64,000 nucleotides of DNA from Clostridiales bacterium. Its GTDB lineage: Bacteria; Bacillota; Clostridia; Oscillospirales; Oscillospiraceae. Made by a program: the position numbers and the translations under genes. Position 1 is the stretch's first letter. Each line of letters begins with the position of its first letter. Location: positions 1 to 64,000 of the forward strand of contig SFEX01000003.1 of assembly GCA_004557075.1 (NCBI GenBank), given 5' to 3'. The notes beneath the pieces are model-generated. The model saw nothing but the letters and a program-made list of their open reading frames with translations, made no database searches and had not been told where the DNA came from. Below, piece by piece: positions 8,525-16,489 of this stretch.

Positions 8525-8689
8525 TTACGATATATAAGAAAGGTTAGGAACACAGGAACAAGACTGCCTGTTTTCTTTGGTACTTATGGGGCCGCCGCCG
8601 TTCCCATGAGGTGTTCCCATAAATGTGCCGAGCGTGTATGCCTCTCCACGGAACTTGTTCCGAATAATGTCGGGTACGGCGTTTTTCAT
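8525..8689 (-). CDS. Small protein coupled to VapE
   Basis: This predicted protein has 54 residues (MKNAVPDIIRNKFRGEAY...). Its ATG overlaps the TGA of the VapE gene as ATGA (8686-8689), which suggests translational coupling. The C-terminal half is Gly, Ser and Cys rich. I do not recognise it. The 90 bp after it (8435-8524) hold no gene. Confidence 0.5.
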   Translation of the reverse strand: MKNAVPDIIRNKFRGEAYTLGTFMGTPHGNGGGPISTKENRQSCSCVPNLSYIS

Positions 8690-9783
8690 TGGGAACACTC
8701 CTTGGGAACAAAGATGTACTGCGGCCCGTAGAGCGGGATACGCACCTTGCTGTCGAGTCGTTTCCAGCCCAACCGTGCAAGGATGGCGGTCAGCTCGTTG
8801 CTGTCCGTGCGGCGGATATTGGCGCGTTCCTTGCCGAAGCACTCGCACCAGATCTCCATATTGGATACCTGTGTGCGCTTAACCGTACCTGGCTTCTTGA
8901 TTTCGCCGAAGTCGCTGCCGGAGAGATAATTGCGGCGTTCAAAGACGTCCATGCCGTCCCAGTCTGTGGGGAGCAGTGTGTCGAGGTACAGACGGACAAG
9001 CCCCTCACGCTCATCGGACTCCATGGCTTCCCGCTGCTCGGCTTTTGACAGTGCTTCCAGTTCGGCGCTCAGGTAGAGTTTCTCGCCCTGTTTGACATAC
9101 ACCAGTGTCTCCGCCCAGATCTGGCAGATGACCTCCGGGGTCAGATCCCACGAGTGCTTGCTGCCTGTACCGGGCGTCTTGACCGGCCAGAAGCGGCGGT
9201 TGCCGGTGGTGTCCCGCAGATAGCCGGACTCGGCGTTGGTCGTGCCGAAAAATACGCACTGGCGCAGATGCGGCGTGGCTCGTTTGCCGAATGCCGCACG
9301 GTAAATATCGTTCTGTCGGGAGAGGAAGGAGCGCAGGGTCTCCACCTCGGCCTTTTTCAGGCCTGCCAGTTCGCCGATTTCCAGAATCCAGTATCCCTGC
9401 AGCTTTTCCGCAGCGGTCTTGTCCTTGGTATCGCCGAGGTTCAGACTGTCGGAGAACCATTCCCCGGCGAGCTTGGCAATGAGGGTACTCTTGCCGACAC
9501 CCTGGGGACCGTTCAGCACCAACATGGAGTCAAATTTGCAGCCGGGATACAGCACCCGCTTGATGGCGGCGCAGAGTGTCTTCCGAGTAACGGCACGGAC
9601 ATATTCGTTGTCATCGGCACCGAGGTAGTCAATGAGCAGCGTGTCTGTGCGTTGGATGCCGTCCCATTCCGGCAGATTTTCAATGAACTCCCGAATGGGA
9701 TGGTAGGAGCGGTCATCCGTGACCTTTGCCACGGCAATGTCGTAGTTCCGGGCGGAGAAAGTTCCGTAATGGGAATCCACATA
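8686..9783 (-). pseudogene. VapE/D5-type primase-helicase, N-terminally truncated
   Basis: This frame of about 365 residues begins (with an in-frame GTG) YVDSHYGTFSARNYD and contains NGPQGVGKSTLIAKLAGEWF (Walker A), ILEIGELAGLKKAEV (Walker B region), FLSRQNDIYRAAFG and FFGTTNAESGYLRD. These are the signatures of virulence-associated protein E, an SF3-like replicative helicase of phages and mobile elements. Full-length members have about 400 more N-terminal residues (primase/winged part). Here they are missing and the DNA switches directly to a different small gene at about 9785. Confidence 0.82.
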
Positions 9784-9935
9784 ACCGTTACGGTGTCACG
9801 AAGCGTAACTGTAAAGCTGTCGCCCACAGGCACGGTCATCTTCAATGCTCGGTCTTTGTGCTGAATCTCAACGATTCCTGTCTGGGCATCTGCCATACAG
9901 ACCAGATGTCCATTACAATCTCGATATGCAACCAT
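9784..9935 (-). pseudogene. Small DUF protein of mobile elements, 3' end lost
   Basis: From ATG 9935, with a strong AAAGGAGG site, the frame reads MVAYRDCNGHLVCMADAQTG and continues to SFTVTLRDTVTV. This resembles short proteins found at the start of replication operons in Firmicutes mobile elements. The frame then runs into VapE DNA in the wrong phase. It lies directly downstream of the operator at 9990-10007, so it would be the first gene of the repressed leftward operon. Confidence 0.55.
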
Positions 9936-9963
9936 CGACTTCCTCCTTTCTTGCTGTACTCAT
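9913..9963 (-). CDS. Possible 16-residue leader peptide
   Basis: ATG at 9961-9963 has a near-perfect Shine-Dalgarno (AAGGAGG) 8 nt upstream and encodes MSTARKEEVDGCISRL before TAA at 9913-9915. It overlaps the start and ribosome site of the following gene in another frame. It could set translation of that gene. Only the strong ribosome site supports it. Confidence 0.3.
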   Translation of the reverse strand: MSTARKEEVDGCISRL

Positions 9964-9989
9964 AGGCACCACCTCCTTGACGTTATCTT

Positions 9990-10007
9990 GTTAGCAAACT
10001 TGCTAAC
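9990..10007. promoter_or_regulatory. Inverted-repeat operator of the XRE repressor (replication side)
   Basis: GTTAGCA-AACT-TGCTAAC is an 18-bp perfect inverted repeat. The arms are identical to those of the site at 11383-11400, with a different 4-nt centre. It lies between the immA terminator and the first leftward replication gene. Confidence 0.75.
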
Positions 10008-10015
10008 GCCAACTG

Positions 10016-10048
10016 TGAAAAAAACACAGCGGGCGGAAAACCCGCTGT
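10016..10048 (-). terminator. Terminator of the XRE-immA operon
   Basis: Stem ACAGCGGG...CCCGCTGT (10026-10048) is followed on the minus strand by a run of eight T (plus-strand A at 10017-10024). It lies 18 nt past the immA stop. Confidence 0.8.
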
Positions 10049-10066
10049 AGTTTTCAATATAAAGGG

Positions 10067-10852
10067 TCAGGCTTCAGCGATGTCGGCAAAGTCCATGATG
10101 GCGGAGGCGTAGGAGTAGTCCGTCTTATCGTTGGGCTTTATGTAGCCGAGGTCTTTGAGCCTGTTTGTCGCTGCCTGGATAGAAACATCAAAGCAGTTGG
10201 ACAGATTTGCCACCAAAAGGGCACGAGATACAGGGTTCTTGAGCTTGTCCCTAAAAGGCCGCACCACGAGGTCTACCGCAGACTTCGGCATCAGAACTGC
10301 TGCGGACAGGTGGTTTGCCTGCCATTCCATCCAATCGTGGTCATCCCATTTACGGGTATCGGCCCTGTCGGTCATTCCACTATCGACTCGGCACTGTATC
10401 ATGGGTGCAACGAAATCCTCGTCAAAGAGACTTGTCTGGTCCGGGTTATAGGAAAAATAGCCGGAGTGGAAGATGTCATGCCCACCCTCGTGACCGAGAG
10501 TAAAGCGGAAGCGATGCCGTTGGTTCTCGTCCAACAGGCGGTTGTCAATGATGACGGTACGAGCCTTGGCACTGATATACTCCGCCCGATTTGTGGCAGG
10601 GTCATATACCGGCACCTTATTGGTGTCGTTGAATACTGTCATCCCAAGGTACACACCGTTGTGGGACAGATATTGAAAATCCGGCGTCATTCCGAGATAG
10701 AATTCGATAAAGCCTTCAATGTCCACGGGAGAGGGATTTGTAAGGACATCCGGCTGAAAATCCTTTACGAAACGCTCTCCGATGACATCGATTTCGGTCT
10801 TTTTCAAAATCGGGACACCGTTTCTCTTCACTCGAAGGGAGGGAGTGTACAT
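10067..10852 (-). CDS. ImmA/IrrE-family metallopeptidase
   Basis: This 261-residue protein has the zinc-protease motif HEGGHDIFH within RFRFTLGHEGGHDIFHSGYF, and a downstream EWQANHLSAAVLMP segment that supplies the third ligand (E/N-rich helix) typical of ImmA. ImmA proteases cleave the cognate XRE repressor to induce a mobile element. The XRE repressor gene lies 9 nt upstream in the same operon. The C-terminal part (VSIQAATNRLKDLGYI) looks like a small winged-helix substrate-recognition region. It appears intact. Confidence 0.88.
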   Translation of the reverse strand: MYTPSLRVKRNGVPILKKTEIDVIGERFVKDFQPDVLTNPSPVDIEGFIEFYLGMTPDFQYLSHNGVYLGMTVFNDTNKVPVYDPATNRAEYISAKARTVIIDNRLLDENQRHRFRFTLGHEGGHDIFHSGYFSYNPDQTSLFDEDFVAPMIQCRVDSGMTDRADTRKWDDHDWMEWQANHLSAAVLMPKSAVDLVVRPFRDKLKNPVSRALLVANLSNCFDVSIQAATNRLKDLGYIKPNDKTDYSYASAIMDFADIAEA

Positions 10853-10861
10853 CTTTATAAA

Positions 10862-11245
10862 TTACCCCTTTCGCTGCTTGAGCTCCTCGACGAACTTCAA
10901 CCAGTCGGCCTCACTTGCATCCAGATCACGTGCCGTGCGGAGCGCAGCGGACACATAGTCGTGTTCCATGATATAGCCAGGCAGGTCCGGGGCAACAGAG
11001 TTTCTCTTTTTGCCAGCCAGATCATACATCGTAGTTTTATCCTCGTCGTTCAGCATGAGAATTCGAGAGATCAGCTCCAGCTTCTCCATTTCAGGAGGGT
11101 TACGGCGATCCTTTTCAATGTCAGTCAGATAGGGCGCAGTAATCCCAATCATTTCCGCCATCTTGCGGAGCGTGATTTGTTTCTCAGTGCGCTTCCTTTG
11201 CAGGAACTCTCCAAAATTCTGGTACTGTGTGTTCATGTCGTTCAC
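10862..11245 (-). CDS. XRE-family repressor
   Basis: This 127-residue protein has a clear N-terminal helix-turn-helix: FLQRKRTEKQITLRKMAEMI then GITAPYLTDIEKDRRNPP. The C-terminal part is helical. It is the first gene of the XRE-immA pair, the standard lysogeny switch of phages and conjugative elements. Its promoter at 11404-11432 is consensus, and an operator with perfect arms covers the transcription start, so autorepression is very likely. Confidence 0.9.
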   Translation of the reverse strand: MNDMNTQYQNFGEFLQRKRTEKQITLRKMAEMIGITAPYLTDIEKDRRNPPEMEKLELISRILMLNDEDKTTMYDLAGKKRNSVAPDLPGYIMEHDYVSAALRTARDLDASEADWLKFVEELKQRKG

Positions 11246-11382
11246 CTTTTCTACTTAACATTATAAGCCCTGTTATTGATTCATTTTCGCCTATTTGTTT
11301 TTCTTCTCGGCACTCTTATCATAAATTACGGGCAACTCTCATCACAACGGTGAATCGAATTAGCACGGCTGCTTGTTCGCTT

Positions 11383-11432
11383 GTTAGCAGTTATGCTAAC
11401 AATATTATATCCATCAGGCCATACCATGTCAA
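11383..11432 (-). promoter_or_regulatory. Consensus sigma-A promoter with operator for the XRE-immA operon
   Basis: On the minus strand, TTGACA (11427-11432), 17 nt, TATAAT (11404-11409) form a perfect promoter. Immediately downstream lies GTTAGCA-GTTA-TGCTAAC (11383-11400), covering the expected +1. A long leader of about 140 nt precedes the XRE start. Confidence 0.88.
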
Positions 11433-11464
11433 GTAGTTTGGGTGAAATTTTTACAAAACCTGCG

Positions 11465-11974
11465 TTATTGATACATGATAGATGAAGCGGTAGCGTTCTT
11501 CTTCCAGAAGCTCGTATTCGAGCTTCACGATGCACCAGATGCCGCCGCAGAGCAGCCGGTCAAACTTCGCCGGATAATCCTCTGAATAGGAATATTCTTG
11601 ATCCCAAGGCTGGAAAATTCCGCCTCATAGGTATCTTTCTTTATGTTGAGATTGACGGTAATCTTGTCGATGACCGTGTGCATTCCGCGCTGGCGCAGCA
11701 TGGAGAAGATCTTCTGCGCCTCGTCCGGGCGGACATAGTTATCCGCTAAGATGCGCTTGACATTCTCCACGCCTGTTTCGATGACTTCTGGATCATCCGA
11801 GCTGCAATACTGACCAAGCAAAGACTCAAGGAAATAGACTGGCACATTCGCATCTTCCTTGATTTTCTTTGTCAGATCCTTTCGGACAATTTTCCCGTCA
11901 AAAAACCGCCGCGGCTTTTGATCGATCGCGGCATTCTGGTCGCTGGTCTCTCTGACATTTATCTGCTCATCCAT
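11465..11974 (-). pseudogene. brxL: BrxL (BREX Lon-like protease) N-terminal remnant with frameshift
   Basis: From ATG 11974 the frame reads MDEQINVRETSDQNAAIDQK, KIVRKDLTKKIKEDANVPVY, FLESLLGQYCSSDDPEVIE, NYVRPDEAQKIFSMLRQRG and VIDKITVNLNIKKDTYEAEF. This is the N-terminal domain of BrxL, the Lon-related ATPase of BREX phage-defence systems. After KNIPI (about 11583) a one-base change shifts the frame; the family sequence continues in another frame as EDYPAKFDRLLCGGIWCIVK and LEEERYRFIYH to about 11468. The AAA and protease domains are absent. No other brx/pgl gene is recognisable nearby. It is a relic of a lost defence locus. Confidence 0.78.
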
Positions 11975-11986
11975 TTTTACTACCTC

Positions 11987-12117
11987 TCAGATCAAAGCCG
12001 AAATCATCTGCAAGTGAAACTGCGGTTCAATAGAGTTCCATAAACTTCGGGTGAATTCAACCCTTTTGCGAGATTCATTCGATATATAAGCACGAAATGT
12101 GCCGTAAAATGTTGAGT
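11987..12117 (-). pseudogene. Unrecognised C-terminal gene fragment upstream of BrxL remnant
   Basis: A minus frame ending at TGA 11987-11989 reads STFYGTFRAYISNESRKR then VEFTRSLWNSIEPQFHLQMI and SALI. It ends 12 nt before the BrxL start, so it was probably the preceding gene of the same operon. I cannot assign it. It could be the tail of a BREX gene or of a transposon gene. Confidence 0.35.
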
Positions 12118-12174
12118 GCCTGCGATCCTCGCCTCCCCGAGCATATTGCAGTAAAACAATGTAAGGTTTTTTGG

Positions 12175-12257
12175 TGGCGAAATGACCGGCATCTCAGTCT
12201 GTTTGCGGCAGACGACCACTACGATTGTTTCGCCTGCGGGGTCCACGGGAATGTGGT
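12175..12257 (+). pseudogene. CHC2 zinc-finger primase fragment
   Basis: The plus strand reads NDRHLSLFAADDHYDCFACG and VHGNVV. This matches the second half of a CHC2 zinc finger of DnaG-like primases as found in conjugative elements. The first zinc ligands and the rest of the gene are absent. It abuts a CsoR fragment on the opposite strand. Confidence 0.6.
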
Positions 12258-12377
12258 CGAGGCGCTCCCGGATGATCTCCTTGCCAAGCCCTTTCAGGAC
12301 CGAGCGGATAGATGAGAGCTGGATCAGCACCTGTGCGCAGTCTTCGTCGGCATCAATCAGCTTGCTGTAAGCCTTAT
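12258..12377 (-). pseudogene. CsoR/RcnR-type metal-sensing repressor fragment
   Basis: The minus strand reads AYSKLIDADEDCAQVLIQLS and SIRSVLKGLGKEIIRERLDH, the central helices of the DUF156/CsoR family including the Cys used for copper or formaldehyde sensing. The normal HC motif expected after LDH is lost because DNA switches to the primase fragment here. Both termini are missing. Confidence 0.55.
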
Positions 12378-12482
12378 AAGGTCAAATGCGGAAACGAAGA
12401 AATCTATATTATTAAAGATAAGAGCAGAAAAAGTATCCCCCCGGGAGGCTTACGCAAAGAATTCTCATATGATATATTATCC

Positions 12483-12815
12483 TTACGAACGACAATTAAC
12501 TGAGTTGTTACGCTCCTTCATTGGAATTTTTGCTCCGCAGTCCGCGAATATCGCATAAAAACGCAGAAAAACAGTCCATATAAAGCAAGACAACTTTGGT
12601 GGTGCTCCCAATGGGCACACTTGTCCAATAAGTGGTATCGGCTCTTTGTGACCACCGCGCAGATACATCAAGATATTCGCACTGACAGACAGGAAACAGA
12701 ACCGGTTCAGGCTCTTTACCAGTCTTCTGCGGCTCAAGCTCACTTTCTTGTAGCCGAAATTACACTTCACAATGAGGAATACCGTATTCGATATCGCTGA
12801 AGCTTTGCTGCCCAT
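12483..12815 (-). pseudogene. Possible transposase C-terminal remnant
   Basis: The minus strand reads VKCNFGYKKVSLSRRRLVKS and LNRFCFLSVSANILM, which resembles the C-terminal 'FGYxKVRxRGLxKNxNRLxxLxxxANL' stretch of DDE transposases of the IS4/IS5 or IS1182 type. The remaining residues look random, and no terminal repeats are apparent. Weak assignment. The 200 bp from 12816 to 13022 hold no gene. Confidence 0.35.
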
Positions 12816-13022
12816 TCACATATACTGCACCGCCTTGTCCGTTTTCTCTTTTTTATTATACGGCGGGCGCAAATGAGCAAATTGTCCGCAAAATCTACCA
12901 TTTAATCAGCATATTCTGAGAACAATATCGTATTTGCACAAAATGCTCAGACATTTCAGGAAACCCAAAAGACGGTGAAAAATCGATCTTACATAAATAC
13001 AGGTTTGGTTAGGAGACATGGT

Positions 13023-13772
13023 ATGGAAGCAATCAAAGAAAGAATACAGGAAAACTGGAACAAAAATGCCAACAATTACGATGAGCAATATCTGCACGGA
13101 CTGAAGAGTCCGGAAGAGGCAAAGGCTTGGCATGCGCTTCTGCGGGAACTGATACCAGTTCCCAATCAGAAAATTCTGGATGTTGGAACTGGGACCGGAT
13201 TTCTGGCGCTTTTGCTTGCAGAACAGGGTCACAGTTGTAAAGGGATAGATTTGTCTCCGGGAATGCTTTCGGAAGCCATTGCGAAGGCAAAAAAAGCGAA
13301 CTTGGATATTCTTTTTGAAGTCGGAGACGCAGAAGCGCTGACGGATGCTGATAACAGCTATGACATTGTAATCAATCGTCATATTCTATGGACAATGCCC
13401 CACCCTCAGCAGGCAGTAGAGGAATGGACCCGAGTTTTAAAGCCAGGCGGTTATCTGATTGTGATTGACGGCGATTGGTTCTTCAATTCTTTCAAAAACA
13501 ATGTCCAAATTTTCATTGGAAAGTTACTGACATTGGCATCCGGCGGTGGAAACTTGTTCCGACGCGGCGATTCCAGCGTAAAGAATTCACTGCCTATGAC
13601 ACAGCCGAAAAATGCAAAGAATGCGCCCAAGCTACTGGAACAAGCAGGCCTATCTGTTACGATTCGGGAAGCAGAAAATGTGCTTGCCGCAGAACGAGCT
13701 GCGATGCCGATTACACAACGCCTACTGAATCCCCACAAGCGGATTATCTTGATTGGACAAAAGGCGGTTTAA
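13023..13772 (+). CDS. Class I SAM-dependent methyltransferase
   Basis: The 249-residue protein starts MEAIKERIQENWNKNANNYD. The SAM-binding motif is KILDVGTGTGFLALLLAEQG (about residue 56), followed by GIDLSPGMLSEA, VGDAEALTDADNSYD and VLKPGGYLIVIDGDWF, a Methyltransf_11 fold. It is the first gene of an operon with a five-component oligopeptide/nickel-type importer, 31 nt ahead of the binding-protein gene. In such an operon it might methylate the imported ligand or a metallophore. That link is inference from position. Confidence 0.85.
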   Translation: MEAIKERIQENWNKNANNYDEQYLHGLKSPEEAKAWHALLRELIPVPNQKILDVGTGTGFLALLLAEQGHSCKGIDLSPGMLSEAIAKAKKANLDILFEVGDAEALTDADNSYDIVINRHILWTMPHPQQAVEEWTRVLKPGGYLIVIDGDWFFNSFKNNVQIFIGKLLTLASGGGNLFRRGDSSVKNSLPMTQPKNAKNAPKLLEQAGLSVTIREAENVLAAERAAMPITQRLLNPHKRIILIGQKAV

Positions 13773-13803
13773 CCGCCAGTTAATAAACAAAAAGGAGCAT
13801 ACT

Positions 13804-15378
13804 ATGAAGAAACAAATCCGAATTTTGAGTCTGTTATTGGTTGTCACTATGATGTTTGGCATGCTGACCGGCTGTGGGCAGAAGACTGAGACACCCACCG
13901 AAGAAAAGAAGTCCAAAGAAATCGTGGTCTGCGCCGGTCCCGGTTCACCCATGACTTCCGGCAACTACGATCCACTGCAGGGCTTCTTGGTACAAGGCTT
14001 CTTCCTGTTCCATAGCTCGCTGCTGAAGATCAATGCCAACCTGGAAATGGAAAATGATCTGGCTGTGGACTACACTGTCAGCGAGGATAAACTGGTTTAC
14101 ACCTTCAAGATCCGTGACGATGTAAAGTTCTCTGATGGCACCCAACTGACTGCCAGTGACGTAGCCTTCACCTTCAACAAAATGAAAGATGCGGGCACCG
14201 ATGTGGATGTGAGCAACATGGATCACGCCGAAGCTCTGGATGCTACCACGGTTCAGTTCGTTCTCTCTGAGCCTCAGTCCACCTTCATTGACCAGTGTGC
14301 ATTGGTCGGCATTGTTCCAGAAGCTAGCTACGATGACAGCTATGCCACCAAGGGTATTGGTTCTGGTCCTTGGAAGCTGCTTCAGTTCGATGTGGATCAG
14401 CAGGCAATTGTTGTGCCAAATGAGTACTACTACGGTCAGAAGCCTTACTTTGAAAAGGTAACCTTTGTAAATTTGGATGAAAAGGCTGCGCTGGCAGCTT
14501 TGAAAGCTGGTACAGTGGATGTCTGCGATGTGAGCAGCGAGTATGCACTGGAGACGGTTTCCGGTATGCACTTGGTTACAGTTGATACCATCGATACCCG
14601 CGTAATCACCCTGCCCACTGTTCCTCGCCAGACTCTGCCTGATGGCAAGGTGATTGGCAATGATGTCACCTGTGATATCGCCATCCGCAAAGCCCTGAAC
14701 ATTGGTCTTGACCGTCAGCAGATCATCGATGATGCCTATAACGGTATCGGCAAGCCTGGATACGGCTGGGCTACCACTTGGGGCACCGGTGACAAGTTCG
14801 AAGATGGTCAGGTTGAGGAAGCAAAGAAGATTCTTGAGGATGCTGGCTGGATAGATACCGACGGCGATGGTATCCGTGAGAAGAATGGTCTGAAGGCCGA
14901 GTTCAGTGTTTACGCATTCTCCTTCCAGATGGAACGATATAACTTGGCTATGGCTGCTGCAGCACAGGCTGAGGCCAATCTGGGCATTCGCATCAATTGC
15001 GTGGCCGACAGCTCCGATGTAATCCGCGAAAACCGTTATTCGAGCGGAATTGTGTATGGATTCGGAGAGTATACCGCTCAGCAGATCAAGTTCTGGTATT
15101 ACACCGGTATGCCTATGAACTGTGCTGATTATTCTAATCCTGCAGTAGACGCCGCCATTGACGCTGCTGTTAGCTCTTTGACTCCCGAAGATGCTCTGGC
15201 GCATTGGCGCGAGGCACAGAGGCTGGCCGCGGAAGATATCCCCTACCTATATTTGGTGAATATGGATCACTGCCTATTTGTCCGCGATGGCATGAATTTG
15301 GGCAACATTATCCCCAATCCGCATGGCCATGGTGCTCCTATCATCGGCAATATGAATGAGTGGCACTGGGACGACTAA
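13804..15378 (+). CDS. ABC transporter substrate-binding lipoprotein, family 5 (Dpp/Opp/Nik/Cnt type)
   Basis: From ATG 13804 (AAAGGAGC site 8 nt upstream) the product is 524 residues. The signal peptide has a lipobox, MLTGCGQ (Cys about residue 24). The SBP_bac_5 features are DLAVDYTVSEDKLVYTFKIR followed by DDVKFSDGTQLTASDVAFTF, and later KALNIGLDRQQIIDDAYNG. It would be anchored on the outside of the membrane and deliver ligand to the two permeases. Family 5 members bind peptides, nickel or metallophores; the residues seen do not decide. A stem-loop follows the stop and may favour its mRNA over the permease part. Confidence 0.9.
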   Translation: MKKQIRILSLLLVVTMMFGMLTGCGQKTETPTEEKKSKEIVVCAGPGSPMTSGNYDPLQGFLVQGFFLFHSSLLKINANLEMENDLAVDYTVSEDKLVYTFKIRDDVKFSDGTQLTASDVAFTFNKMKDAGTDVDVSNMDHAEALDATTVQFVLSEPQSTFIDQCALVGIVPEASYDDSYATKGIGSGPWKLLQFDVDQQAIVVPNEYYYGQKPYFEKVTFVNLDEKAALAALKAGTVDVCDVSSEYALETVSGMHLVTVDTIDTRVITLPTVPRQTLPDGKVIGNDVTCDIAIRKALNIGLDRQQIIDDAYNGIGKPGYGWATTWGTGDKFEDGQVEEAKKILEDAGWIDTDGDGIREKNGLKAEFSVYAFSFQMERYNLAMAAAAQAEANLGIRINCVADSSDVIRENRYSSGIVYGFGEYTAQQIKFWYYTGMPMNCADYSNPAVDAAIDAAVSSLTPEDALAHWREAQRLAAEDIPYLYLVNMDHCLFVRDGMNLGNIIPNPHGHGAPIIGNMNEWHWDD

Positions 15379-15409
15379 GTACTCCCATAATTTCTTTTGC
15401 TTAACTGAG

Positions 15410-15451
15410 CAGCGCCCTGTATGCCCTGTGTCCGCAGGGATCAGGGCGCTG
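15410..15451 (+). terminator. Intra-operon stem-loop (partial terminator/mRNA stabiliser)
   Basis: Perfect 10-bp arms CAGCGCCCTG (15410-15419) and CAGGGCGCTG (15442-15451) enclose a smaller CCCTG...CAGGG helix. Only a weak T-rich tail follows (TCTTGGGTTGTT), so partial read-through to the permease genes is likely. Confidence 0.65.
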
Positions 15452-15493
15452 TCTTGGGTTGTTCTGTAAAACTATAATGAATGGGGGCATTCC

Positions 15494-16489
15494 ATGTATA
15501 AACGAGTTATCCGATATGCGGGTCGCCAGTCGCTTCGTTCCCTAAGTTTGCTGCTTGCTGTCTGCGTGGTTTCATTTATGTTGATTGTTTCTTCTCCCAT
15601 TGATCCGGTAGAGGCCTATCTTGGCCCGGATAAAAATGTCTCTGAAGCACAGCGTCAGAGCATTGTGGAGCATTGGGGGCTGGATAAAACACCGGTAGAG
15701 CGGTTTTGCATCTGGTTTGATAATCTACTCCATGGCGACCTGGGAGAATCCATCACCTATCGTCAGCCGGTAGCCCGAGTGATTGGCGAACGATTTGTTG
15801 CATCGCTTTGGCTGATGATGACTGCGTGGGTATTCTCTGGAGTCCTCGGCTTTTTACTCGGCGTGTTGGCTGGCGTCTATGAGGATTCGTGGTTCGACAA
15901 GATATTGAAGGCGTTTTGCCTAATTTTAGCTTCGGCACCGGCATTCTGGATTGGTATCCTTCTGCTTTCCGTATTTGCAGTGCAGCTGCAATGGTTCCCG
16001 CTGGGGATGTCTGTGCCTTTGGGAAAATTGGCGGCAGAGGTTACCTTTGGTGATCGGATAAAGCATCTGATTCTTCCTGCGTTCACATTGGGAATTACCG
16101 GTATTTCCAACATTGCTATGCACACCCGAGAAAAGATGATCGCCATCCGGCAGAGTGAGTACATGCTGTTTGCCAAAGCCCGCGGCGAGACCGGATGGCA
16201 GGCTGTCTGGCGTCATGGCCTGCGCAATGTGGCCCTTCCTGCAATTACCATTCAGTTTGCCAGCTTCAGCGAGCTGTTTGGCGGCAGTCTTCTTGCAGAA
16301 CAGGTTTTTTCCTATCCTGGTTTGGGGAATGCAACGGTTTCTGCCGCGACGAAAGGAGATGTCCCTCTACTGTTGGCCCTTGCCGTATGCAGCGCCGCTT
16401 TTGTTTTTACCGGGAATATGATCGCGAACCTGCTCTATGGCGTTCTGGACCCTCGTATTCGGGAAGGAGAGGTAAGCAATCATGGGTAA
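15494..16489 (+). CDS. ABC transporter permease, DppB/NikB/CntB type
   Basis: This 331-residue protein has about six membrane segments and the N-terminal periplasmic domain typical of DppB-like subunits (SPIDPVEAYLGPDKNVSEAQ). The cytoplasmic EAA loop is visible as FAKARGETGWQAVWRHGLRN, followed by the conserved LLAEQVFSYPGLGNATVSA. It forms one half of the pore. Its last 8 nt overlap the next permease gene, so translation is coupled. Confidence 0.9.
   Translation: MYKRVIRYAGRQSLRSLSLLLAVCVVSFMLIVSSPIDPVEAYLGPDKNVSEAQRQSIVEHWGLDKTPVERFCIWFDNLLHGDLGESITYRQPVARVIGERFVASLWLMMTAWVFSGVLGFLLGVLAGVYEDSWFDKILKAFCLILASAPAFWIGILLLSVFAVQLQWFPLGMSVPLGKLAAEVTFGDRIKHLILPAFTLGITGISNIAMHTREKMIAIRQSEYMLFAKARGETGWQAVWRHGLRNVALPAITIQFASFSELFGGSLLAEQVFSYPGLGNATVSAATKGDVPLLLALAVCSAAFVFTGNMIANLLYGVLDPRIREGEVSNHG

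Noticed and set aside
8544..8780. 78-codon minus frame overlapping the VapE end
   Set aside because: Out of frame with both VapE and the coupled 54-residue gene, arginine-rich and without a ribosome site.
13945..15204. Long minus-strand open frame of 419 codons
   Set aside because: It is antisense to the intact binding-protein gene, has no ribosome site and reads as low-complexity Ile/Leu-rich sequence.
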